Shown one piece after another: positions 22,810-34,000 of a stretch of DNA of 64,000 nt. A program made the position numbers and the translations under genes. Origin of the DNA: Tetmemena sp. SeJ-2015 (Eukaryota > Ciliophora > Spirotrichea > Sporadotrichida > Oxytrichidae); assembly GCA_027382625.1 (NCBI GenBank), contig JAJKFJ010021420.1:372001-436000 (forward strand). The letters run 5' to 3'. Position 1 is the stretch's first letter; each line of letters opens with the position of its first letter. Below the pieces are notes generated by a model, which saw nothing but the letters and a program-made list of their open reading frames with translations, ran no database searches and was not told the origin of the DNA.

Positions 22810-25145
22810 TGAATTAAGATTTGTAAAAGAATAGACATTCTGATCACCGAAAAGATTAAATCGTAGACTGAGCAAAAGCTGGTAAAATCACTTCCCTCCA
22901 TACTGAGGCTTCTAAAGGCTTTTGCTCTGACAGATTAAACTCAATCTAATGTGGACTTTAATAGCTCTCAGATTGATTTAAGTAGCAGTAAAATTTTGTT
23001 TTTTATATCAAATTAAACTTTGAAGCAAATTATTCAATTTAATTGATTTTAAAATAAAAGTAAAGTCCTTCTTCTAACATTGAGTCAGTTCATGATCATC
23101 GAGAATGTCCTCGAGCTTGTGTAAGTTCCGCGATCATTATCATCTGTCCAGCTAAATCAAAAGGAGTTTGGAAATCTTCCACCTCAACAAAAAGAGACTA
23201 CGAATGACACGAGGATTAGTAAAACTGGCGCACTCTCAAGCTCTCAGGATAGTTCATTCCTCGATACTAACATGCTCATGCAAAAGGTGCGAAGGGAGTG
23301 GAGTCCTGCTCTCAGATTAATCGGCAAGAAGTAAGATAATAGGTTTTCAGCCCTCTATAAGCATTTAAAATAGTATCTAAGTAAACTTCTTAATTACTTT
23401 CAGCTGCCTTTCTTTTCAACATCGAGAGAGAGATTTATAAGTTCGAAAGAAAAAGCAAGCTGACAGAAATCAAGATCTAAAAGCAGAACGAAAACTAGCT
23501 TATAAACTATGCGCTTAAAATCAGCAATCTTACACTAAAATATAAATAATCTCAGACTTTGGATGTGGGGATCCTTCATCAAACTCGTCTTATTAAATAA
23601 GGAGTATCACATAAATCTAAGAGATTAAGTAGCTCTCAAAGATGAAGACTCTTTGGCATTTCATAAATACCAGAACACTATTTAACTCCTTTAAAAATAT
23701 CTTGAATTATAATTTTTCCGTTCCTCTAAAAAAATGTGAAGCGCAATCATAAGCAAAAAGCGGATAGTAAGTCTTCTACTGCAATCCAGGCCTAAGCTAG
23801 AATTGAATAACCTCAAATAGCAATCGATAATCTACAATCAATTACACTCACAGTAGAGCAGATTCAAAATAATTTCAATTAAAACAGACGAAGTGGAAAT
23901 TATTAAATCAAGAAAGTATAGCCAGACTTTTATAACATATTTTATTATTTTTAAGGATTCAAATTAAATTCTTAAAGAACAAAAAATTAATGCTTATTTT
24001 CAATATTTATTTTAGAATCTCAATCTTAAATCAAATGAAAGAGGTGAAAACATTACTCTATTTAAAATTATTAATGACCAATTACATTATGGAGTGGATT
24101 CAGACACTACTAATCGGAATAATTACGACTCCTCTATGAAAAGTGGAGGCTTTACTCTCAAGAATTAAAACTTAGCTCTTGAGAAAGTTCTCTTCTACAA
24201 CTTATTCTCTGTGGATTAAATTAAGATACTCATACGCAAAAAAACTCAAATGAGATCTGGCTATGTTAAACGATTTGTAAATATCTTTGAAATGGGAGTT
24301 GTGGATTCAAATCTGGTTATCATTTGAGAGAGCATTCAGGAAATATTAAATTCTAGCAACCATCTAGTATATTTGTGAGAGGAAAGTAATGGAAGAAGTT
24401 TAATTTATAGAAGCAAAATTATCACAACCTCGCTTATCTTTCTAAAGGTTAGCCAGTGGTACTGAAAGGATTCCCTTCCATGTCACTCGAGAATTATTTA
24501 TAGTAAAGAAATTATTATAAATTTAAATTTTAAATATTTTGGTCAAGGATTTTGACTATCTCAATCTAAGTTTAAGACTTTGTTCGTTTCTATGCTGATT
24601 CAAGAAGTTGACACCTCTTTAAAGGATGCGACTTTCTTACTTTCTTTTACTAAACTATCTATACATCTATTGTCCTAATCATTCTTAGTGACCACAGATT
24701 TAATTAAATAGTTTACTAGCTAGATAGCATATTTCTTGTCCCACAACAGCTAATAAAACAGCCCTTTTAATGGTTCTGCGATTGCTTAAATGAAGTGAGC
24801 AAGTACTCACACTTTAAAATGCAACACGATATTTGCTTATGCTATTAAGGACCACTTTTGGAACTTGGCTGATTTAAACCCTTCTTATATTTCAATAGCT
24901 CAACAAACTCATCATAGTTCCAATATTTCAGTTATAGAACAAACCTTGCTTATGACTTTATCCTAATTTAAACGAATCACTTAAGCCTTCGTCTGCTTCT
25001 TCTATTAATAAAATATGGGAGCTATTATCTATAAAGGGGATCGATCACTGTTAAAATATCATTACCTAGCATCCTGCTTACACCCTTTTACCTCCATGAA
25101 CTGTAATTAAACATTCCTGATTCAATACATTTCCTTCTACTTCTT
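22810..25145 (+). CDS. Unrecognised gene region with in-frame TGA codons
   Basis: Several plus-strand stretches read as ordinary protein: 22810-22995, 23088-23360, 23382-23655 (coiled-coil-like, KFERKSKLTEIKIQKQ), and 24040-25145. Between the second and third a 23-nt GT-AG intron is likely. The last stretch holds one frame for about 370 codons only if five or six TGA codons are read as an amino acid (Trp fits, for example NLVII-W-ESIQ and QMK-W-ASTHTL). Alternatives are short IESs or a decayed gene. A fragment at 23722-23900 matches the coiled-coil gene at 34165. I do not recognise a family. Confidence 0.4.
23722..23900 (+). repeat. Dispersed copy of a segment of the 31-35 kb coiled-coil gene
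   Basis: The run GTGAAGCgCAATCAtAAgCA...GATAGTAAGTCTTCTACTGC, then GCAATCCAGGCC, parallels 34165-34230 (NVKHNQKQSADDKSSTAIQV vs NVKRNHKQKADSKSSTAIQA at protein level). Divergence grows after that. Looks like an old duplication of one coding piece. Confidence 0.65.
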
Positions 25146-25206
25146 CTTATGATTATAGAGAGAGAGAGATTAATAGTTTTTTAAATTTGAATTACTAAGT
25201 TTAATT

Positions 25207-27390
25207 ATGGAGTACTAAAAGAGCAGAGAAGAGGCTAAAGAGCAGCAGCAACAGTAGTAGCAGCAGCAGCTACAGCTACAGCAGCATCATCAGGTAATTT
25301 AACTGTTTTTTAATTCCTCATAGGAGAACCAGATGAGTGGAAATACTTTCAACAACAGTGGGAGCATTACGGACAGCTATAAGCAATACAATTTTGTATT
25401 TAATATCAATGTAAATATGGATCCTTAACTGATACATGAATTGATATTAAATTCAAAGCAGGAGGCTCCTATCATCAATAAGCAGATACAATAGTAGCAG
25501 CCAAGAATTTGTGAAGATGAACAAAGAACTATTCCGCCATTGTTGATGGGAGGTCCTCCTCAAATCCCCCAAGTGCGGAATGAAGAAGTAATCCAAATCG
25601 ACACGATCACAAGACGCAAAAACCCGATTGCAGAACAAATTCATACTTAGCACTTACAAGAAAATGAAGTCTGTGATTGAAATTATATATAAGGTGATGA
25701 GGTTGAAAATCAGAGCGTGCCTTTGATTCTAGGAAAGAGATATGGCAAAGGTCCTCTGCCCACAATCACATCAAAAGGTTTTAATTACTTTGAATAGACA
25801 TCTCATCTGCGAAGCTTCACCACTTTAAATCCTCATTCAGAAAGGATGAGAGATGTGAAGAGACGTACTAAGGAGGTTGCTTCTCAATATAAACAAGCTA
25901 TGCAATTTCTCTAGAATGTTTCGTCAGGTCAAGTACATGCTCCACTTCAACAAGTGCAATCTGAGACTGATTAAAATGAGACTAATAATTTGACCTCACC
26001 CACACACTAGTCTCTCAGATTTAAGATTACAAGAGAGGTATTATCTTCTAGAGAGCGGAAGTAGCTAAAGAAGAGATTGTATCAGCAGAAAATGATGGAT
26101 CTTTTTTTGCAGGCGTCTATATATTCTGAATCCCAAACCTCACATTCGAAATTTACTAAAATGCATAAAATAGCTTTATTGGATTACTTAAGAGCAAATT
26201 AATTATATCTTGATCAGTAAACACAAGCTGGTGTGATATTCGCAACTGATGATTAAAATCAGCCCAGCAGAGTCGATCTATTTCCTGACTTTTTAGAGTA
26301 AAGACGAGGAACTGGACAGAGTCTACCTCTAAATTAAGAATCAGAAATCAGATAGGAAGTGTTTGAGGGTGAATAACTAAACTTGGAATTTGAGATTGAA
26401 AGTGAGGCTGCCGAGCATCGGTTAGCTGGAGAGTACAGGGCTCAACTGCCTGCAAAAAAATATTTTAATCATAGTTCTCATTCTTATTTTAACGAAGCTG
26501 CATCAATGAAAGGCCCTTCTCAACTTCTGAAGGATTAAGAGGCCTCCATTGAAGGAGTCAATCCTACCTTAGTTGACAATCTTCTGCTTCTAAGGACAGA
26601 AAATCTTGAGAGTGATGATAAGAAGTATGAGGACCTCGACTTTGATAAATAGGTGACTACAAACGTCGCTAAAAATGAAGATGTAGATTACTCTAACGAG
26701 AGTGATGGATCTTCGAATAGTGATAGCGACTGCGATAGCTCAATTCGTATTGAGGATTTATTTGAGCTTGAGTCCAGAGGAAACTAAAATCTTCTATAAT
26801 TTTTTAATAATAACAGTACTAATGCTGAGCTTTTCAAAATGGAGGACCTTCCTGAGAGGCTAAGGGCAATGTTTGAGTAACTGAAGATGCAGCTGAGCAG
26901 AGACCAACTTCAGATCTTTGAAAATCTTGCATCAGAATATGCTGAGGCCAAAATGCAAGAACTGAAGCCAAGAAGGTATAGAAAAGGAGACATTGATAAA
27001 AACAACTTAAATACTTTTGAATGCTTTGAAAGTATTGAGAATATACTGCAGGACCCTAGCAACTAGTTTTAAATTGAAGGCACAGATCAAAGGCTATTTC
27101 ATTCAAGCACTCTGGCTACTCACTTCATCGAGGAGGCTTAGAATGTTTTGCCACTGGCAGATACACTTTACACTTCTATGTGCGAGGTCTTTAAGAAAGA
27201 GCCAACCAAGATTTAGATAAGACCAGCTGAAGGTACCTCAGATGAAACTCTGAAAAGAGCATTTTGTCTTACTGTCAACCTTCAAAAAAACATCAAGGAC
27301 CAAGTGATCCATGGACTTCACTAGTTTCTTCAACTCTCGGACCTCTTGATGTTCTTCTAAGATCATTTCAAAAATGCGCAAGATAAATGA
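25207..27390 (+). CDS. QX-5: Gln-rich protein with polyglutamine start
   Basis: ATG 25207 begins a 16-Gln stretch (mixed CAG, CAA, TAG), then a 30-nt phase-0 intron (25294-25323), the FVFNINVNMDP segment, a long central part with acidic patches (SNESDGSSNSDSD at about 26700), and a C-terminal domain related to QX-4. An IES of 21 bp at 25673 removes an in-frame TGA. Stop TGA 27388. About 710 residues. No known domain. Together with QX-1 to QX-4 it suggests a local gene family with a short N-terminal Phe/His/Asn motif and a helical C-terminus. Confidence 0.75.
25294..25323 (+). other. 30-nt intron in QX-5
   Basis: GTAATTTAAC donor, TTCCTCATAG acceptor, phase 0. Because its length is a multiple of three and TAA is sense, an unspliced reading would stay open; the splice signals and the U-rich interior favour an intron. 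Confidence 0.65.
25673..25693. other. 21-bp IES candidate, pointer GTGAT
   Basis: GTGAT at 25673-25677 and 25694-25698. Removal deletes an in-frame TGA and gives NEVCDEVENQSVPLIL in frame. It is among the shortest IES candidates in the window. Confidence 0.7.
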
Positions 27391-27585
27391 TATTCGGGAC
27401 CATTTGAGATTTAACTTTAACTCTTTGAGAGACTTTGAATAGACTAGATAAAATTGGATTTATTTTTATGAAATATTTTGGAATAATCTTAGCATATTGA
27501 TTTGAAAAGAAAATTATTCTTTCAAAAGATTTTTAAACATATCACATCCATAACTAATATTGTATATTATTGATTCCCGAAAAAC

Positions 27586-27785
27586 CAAGTGACTTACATA
27601 TTGGAGGCGGCGGCGCAGGTGTACGACAAAAAGCAGGGACTGGGGAGTCAGGACGTGACTGTCATCTTCTGCATCGACGTCAGTGGCTCCATGTGCGTCT
27701 CCCAGCCCATCCAGGGCAAGCACAGCATCAGGGGCGACAAGACCGCGCAACTCAGAGACCTCCTCAAGTACAGCGACGGATCTGA
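27586..27785 (+). pseudogene. Spare copy of VWA-protein piece 3
   Basis: Nearly identical to 40725-40924 (same VTYILEAAAQVYDKKQGLGS and DVSGSMCVS coding), but homology stops at GGATCTGAC just before the CAGAGGCTA pointer. Without that pointer it cannot join to the next piece, so it is probably a non-used duplicate. It is GC-rich inside AT-rich DNA. Confidence 0.85.
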
Positions 27786-27925
27786 CTTTATGCTAAATTT
27801 ATATTTGTAAGAGTAATGGAAGATTGAATAGTATTTAAAATCTGAATTCTTATGTTATATGTGAAGCGAATAGGTGCTAAATAAACTCAAAAGCAAGTAA
27901 TCTTAATTGAAAATGGCTAATTAGG

Positions 27926-28084
27926 TCATTTCTTTTCGAGTTGCCTTTTGTTGATCTTTGACGCTTGATAGAGCTTAGTGCTGATCTTGTCTCCAAGCTA
28001 CTGCAAAAAATGCCTCTATAACAAACTATTTTGTAAATAGCTTTGATTGGCTTGAGTCTGTATTCGAATGTGAACTCAGTCTCT
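27926..28084 (-). CDS. VWA protein piece 11 and possible C-terminus
   Basis: Entered by AGAGACTGAG (28075-28084): TEFTFEYRLKPIKA in frame. After that the frame must change to reach LQQLGDKISTKLYQ and KRQLEKK before TGA at 27926. At least one further piece or IES is unaccounted for here. Confidence 0.65.
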
Positions 28085-31000
28085 CATCCTTCTTTATTTA
28101 ATGAATGAGGTAGCTAGAGTATGTTTGCAAAGTTTTGAGTAAGTTGCACTGGATCTACTCTCTCCACATTGCCACCAGTGAGTTCACAAATCTTGCTGAT
28201 GGTATCGATGTTGCACTCCTCACTTCTGCTATCACAATTATATTATTAACTCTGGTGTCATTGAGTTCATGGATATATTTATTCTCACAGTTATTCCCTT
28301 GTCTTTTGCGAACTACCCAAGTCTCTCATAGAATTCGTCAGCCTTTTTGAGAGAGAACCTCTATATTATTAAGCATTAATAAATAATCCTAAAATCTGAG
28401 TTTTAAAATTCAAAATCGTCAAGACTTCTTCTATTGAATTAAAAGATGTAGATCTATTGTGGCGGTCCACTCAGATGACCTTGAAGAAGAAAAGTTTTTT
28501 AAAAGCTATTTCAATTCTGTAATTCGTTAATATAATGGAGGGTGCAGGATCTCATGCGTACGTATCTAAGAACTTCATGGCCAAATACTAACAGAAAAAG
28601 GCCAAAGCTCAAACTGAAAAGACTCAAGTCTCCTCATCATATTCTCAGAGAAAGAGTTCTCTCACCAAACAAAACTAATCAAATCAGAAGCCTCAAACAG
28701 AGATTTTAAAGCCTTCTCTTGTCAAAATTTTTCAGTTCATAATTAGCGACTGCGAAGACGAACAAACTACTAAATAGATTAGAGGCGCTGCAGCTGCGAG
28801 AAATCAATTGAATCAGCATGGCAACTCACTAAATAAGCTGGTGTTAATTCTCAAAATAAGAAACGTCAATAATGATATAAAATCTTTACTCTCTGAAAAG
28901 TTTAAACTCGTTGATCATCTTGTAGAGCTCTCAAGAATAGATTCATTATAGCTAAACTGCTTGCTCTTCACTTTGCATGTTGCTTCTCATCTTTCGATTA
29001 ATTTATTACCTCGCTTGGCCATCTTCGAGCTCTGCTGAATCGCATTAGTGGAAAGAATCTACAGCAATTCTATCAATCCTAAAGACAAGATTTGATCTAT
29101 TATACTTCTAATTTGTGATGATTCTGACTTATTTGCTGCCATTAAGTGAGTAGTAGGTTATCTGAGCCTATAATGCAGCTATTATAAATGTATAATTGCA
29201 AATTAAATCCAAATCTTCCATCTTAATCAACTCTTTGATTGGCTTCGTCTTCATAGAAAAATTTATGAAACAGCTAAACTTTAAATTCCATATTAGAAAG
29301 CGTTGAAGATTCTCCTTGGTGCTTGAGATAGTAAGATAGATAGCTTGATTTATATATCATAGAAATTAAAGATGAAAAAATAGGTATTAAATTTAAAGCC
29401 TTCTATGGGCAGAAGAAGGTCGAGATCAAGGTCTGCTTCAAACTCTGGCTCTGATGGTGAAAATGAAAGATGCTTTAATCTAAATTTTATATCGTCCTAA
29501 GATGACCTTGAAGGAGATCTCAATCTTAGCGACTTTATCACTTTGTAATAGGCAACTCTTAAGACAAATGGGGAGCTGTTAGCATATTATTTCTCTTTAA
29601 GATGATGATGATGATGATGTGTCTCCAAGCTTACCAAAGAAGCCCTTCTTACTCTTATCTTCTTACTTAGCCTCTTCATCTCCCTCATCTTGCTCCTCTT
29701 TGATCATTTATTAAGTCTATTGAGAGTTCTCCGAAGTTTCTGTTGAAGTGCTGATAGCTAAACCTAAAATTTAAGGCGAGTCTTTCGATTCCATGTCTTA
29801 GCAACCACCTGCGCCTCTCTCATCTGACCTCGCTTTGTAGAGATATTCATTATTATAGAAAGAATCTGATAGTTAGCATTCTTCTCCAGATTCTCTCTGT
29901 CATCACTGATCAGTTACTGATTTGTGATTCATTTTACACCTGTAATAAAGAGCCTAGAATGGGAAAGCCTTCAGCTGGGTCAAATCCAAATGCCTGATTT
30001 ATGTCTTTTGATTGGCTTGTCTTTTAAATGTATACTTGGAATTATTTGCACTCCTCACCTGCAATACTGATGATGCTCACAGTTTTAATATAGAATCAGC
30101 CTTCTTGAGATCATCTTCGTTTCGAATTTCATCAAAAGCTCCCAGACCAACATTGGCGAGGCCATCAGTGCACACAACGACCATGGAACCTGGATTGCCC
30201 TCAGCTGCCATAGAGATCGAAGTTACCAATGCTGGGCCTAAAGCTGTAGGACCGGTCTCTTCAACTGCGAGGAGAGAGCGTTAATTGTTGATAGGTGCTT
30301 GAGATAGTGTTCTCCAGACGCTTTGTTCCCTCAGACATTCCATTGTTAATCAGAAAGTCGTAGTCCATTAGCTTATCACCAGCAATCGTCTAAGGCTTTT
30401 ATTAATACTGAGTGAATCTAAGTGGCTATACATTTATCAATATATACATCATCTGCGAGAAAGAGAAAGGCTCCAGCAAGAGTATTCAAGCAGGAAGTGG
30501 ACACCAATGTCTTCAACATCAGCAAAGTCATTATATGTTATCAATGGGGAGCTGGCCACAGGAGATCCCATATTTTGTACAGGGTGCCAGGCTGGCTTTA
30601 ACATTCATTCAAAGGTAATAGAGCCCAAAGATCAAGAGAAGAAGCAAATGATACAATCCTCTGTTCAAGATTATTTCATCTCCATATTTCATGTCATAAA
30701 CACTATTTTTAATTTTAAAGAGGAAGAAAAGATGCAGATTGATTCTGGGGCCAATCAAGAGGAAGAAGAGAAGCAAAGTGTCTCTGAGGATGTGTCAGGC
30801 CCAACTTGGATATGCGAATTCTGCAATTTCAAGAACAAGGTAGATATTGAGCCCGAGGAAATGCCCAAGAGCAATCAAGTTATTAAATATCAAGTGCATC
30901 ATACTCTCAGTCTCTTCAGTGACGTTTCCAAGTTCTCTGACCAGGAGTGACTTATCTTCAGAGAGGTTTGCTGGGTCCTCGTTTCTGAACTCCAGGCCCT

Positions 31001-34000
31001 TGTGTAGTCGAATCTGTGTAGACACTTTAGTCGCAATCACGGGTAGCTAGAGTATACTACTTATTTATTATGATTACACTCTCCTTCTCTAATTCTCGAT
31101 ATGCTGTAAGGGATAAAGTTTAAAATAAAATGAAGCAAAGCGTTTTCTAAAACAGTAGTTTTTACTCTGGTGATTCTAAGCACTCCTTCCACATTAAAAT
31201 TCCAAACTCCTCTGCTTTAGACGCAACTCCCTAGTCTAACTAATTGGAGAAAGAAGAGATGTAGCCAGCCACTTTTAAGAGCAGACTTGGTAGGACTAGG
31301 AACAGTACGTTTCATTAAACTGAGAGGGAGGTGAAGTAGTTGCAGAGTAAGCTCCCTCTTTTGAATTGAACCCTCGATCAAAGCTCACGGGAAGAAAGGA
31401 TGAAGAAGGATATGCAGCATACTTTCTCTCAGAACATACATCATGAAAATCCTACTGATGCTGAACCACTTGATATAATTTGTATTCACTTTAATAATTG
31501 ATCTATCTTTTATGATGAGTCTGAACTCTAAAGCCTAGTTTTGAGCCACAAAAAGCTGGAGTGAAGCTCAAGGAACAAACTAGATCATCATTCATATAAT
31601 CTATAGGAAATATTCTACAATTATTTTTGATGATCAACTGCATCATAAGCCTCAAAAGGGTTTGGATTAGTTGAGCATAGACCCCTATGACATTTTTTCA
31701 ACTTAAAGCTATCTATTAAACACTCTTTTATATCATATCTTTTTATAAAAGCAAGAAAATCATAAACAGTCTGCGAATTGATAAGAACCAATCTGAGAAG
31801 AGAATCAGTAGTTTGAAATACAAAGAGCACATAGCCATCCTCAACTCTAAGATAATACAGAAGAAGCTGGCCTACAACTAAGAATCAATCACCTAGATCT
31901 TCCCAGCAGATCAGGTCAAACAGTCAAATCGATATTCAACAGCAGTCGCTCAAACATAAGCTGACTCTGGCAATCAATCTTCAAGTTAGGGAAGGGATCT
32001 TGCTAACAAAAGAAAGAAGTGGCCCAAATAAGGTTAATTCAAAGATGCCGCGAAAACAATTTATAACAACAGATAAAATCCCAACCCAAGCAAATACTAG
32101 ATTTTTATTTGCTTTATATAGTAGCACTGATAATTTGAGTACTTTCAGATCCCATTCTATTAATTATCAAGTTATTTATATCAAGTATATATTCTTAGAC
32201 TTTGGATGAATCCAATTTCTAGCAAGAGATCTCAAATGAAACTGTTCAAGGTTCCTAGGTCAAAGCAGCCCTGAGGGAAATCGGAATCCTGAAATCTAAG
32301 ATAAAGCATTCTCATGTAGAGGTAGCTGCTATCATGGATGGGTATCTAGAGAGCAACCTCAATATAAATAATTAAATCCTTACTGCTCAAGAGAACAACA
32401 ATTTATGTATCAAATTCAAAGTCATATATTTTTATTTACCCTAGCTTTTGGATTGCTTTAATTAGAAGGTGAAGGAGCTACAGCAAAGATTCCAAGAGCT
32501 CATGAATATCTCTATTCTAAAATATTATAAAATTAATCTATGATCCTTTAAGACTAATTTAATTCTTAAGCAACACTTTGGCTTCGTTTGCTAATCTGTT
32601 AATTAGCTGGTGCAAGACAATTTCGCCATCTTGAATAAGTTCCAAAGCTTTTCTCAGATTGAGCTGAGGTCAACTCGTGATTAAATCCAAGTGTTGAATA
32701 GTAGAGTGAAGGAGCTGGAGTTGGAAGTTAAGATCTATAAAGATGAGGAAGATGCCTTGAATTAAATTATTAACTTTTCATTGAAGTCAATTACTTATTT
32801 TAGAATAAATACAGGTAGAACACCTTCAGGCGAAACTTGGATAAGCAAGAGGCTTTGGAGGAGTTTGAGAAGGCAGACCCAATTGCAGATACAGAAGTGA
32901 GAAGACTCTTTGAAAAGGAGTATGCAGCTTTGAAGGCAAGTAAGTTCTCTTCGAGGGGACTCAGTCTAGAGGCTCTGCTGCGGATGGACAAGTAAATGTA
33001 TGAACCTTAGTTCTCAGGTGTTAATGAAAATCTGTTCGACATCTACAACATACTTTCCAAGTTTGAAGACCTCGACTCTGTCAATAGGTAGTTAACCATA
33101 TTGAGATCTTTTATCTATAATTTTTAAGTTCACTGTTAACATAGCCTCAAACGAATACAAAAACTTAGAAAGAGACTTGAGGAGCAAGTTAGCTGGCTTG
33201 CAACAGGAAACTGCGAAACGAGTAATCAAGATGCTCTAAAGGTTGATTAGAAGCGAGATGCAGATACTCAAACAGTAAGTGCATGCATATTCATTAGAAT
33301 CTTGGCTTGATGATTTCTCTATTTCTTATTTTCAGCACTTTAATTAATTTGCTTAGACTTTTGAAGACGAAAGGAAAGACGAAATAGCTGAGCTCAAGAT
33401 GAAGTACAAGAAAGTAAGACTCGAGAGTGAGAGCTTTGAAAACAGAGTTAGATACCTTGAGAGTCTTACAAAAAATTATACTTACTTACATTTAAGAGAC
33501 TATTATTCTTATTTTTATATGTTACAAAGGACTTGACTTAGCGGAATTTGTCCTTAAACAAGGAGCTGAGAGATGCGAAAGAGGCCAGTGACAAACGGCA
33601 ATTGAAGCTGCAAGTGGCTGAATCTGAAGTTAACTCACTCACTTTGAAACAAAAGCAGCAGGACATGAAACTCTTCAGCATCCAGGAGAACTATAAAGAC
33701 CTAGAACGCAATCTCGGCATGTAAAAGAAGAGAGTGGATTTGGAGAAAATTCTCAGCTAAAAGATGGCTCATCAGATCAGGAAGATAGCCCTGAAGCTAA
33801 AGAAGGTTCAGACCATAATACAGTAGAATAATCCTTATAATTGAATACGAATTTTATGAGGTAGAATGAAATTGGTCACAACGCGGAATACTCATTGGGT
33901 GATTTCGAAGTAGAGGACTTGGAGTCGGAGGATTACGACGAGAAAGAAATACATGGAATGATAAATGAGTTGAGAGAACGAGTGGAAGTGTAAATTGCAA

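Noticed and set aside
25250..25290. CAG/TAG repeat as a possible microsatellite
   Set aside because: It lies in frame at the start of QX-5 and encodes Gln; mixed codons argue for coding, not a pure repeat tract.
30012..30284. Plus-strand 90-codon frame
   Set aside because: Antisense of VWA pieces 6 and 8, which carry family motifs on the minus strand.
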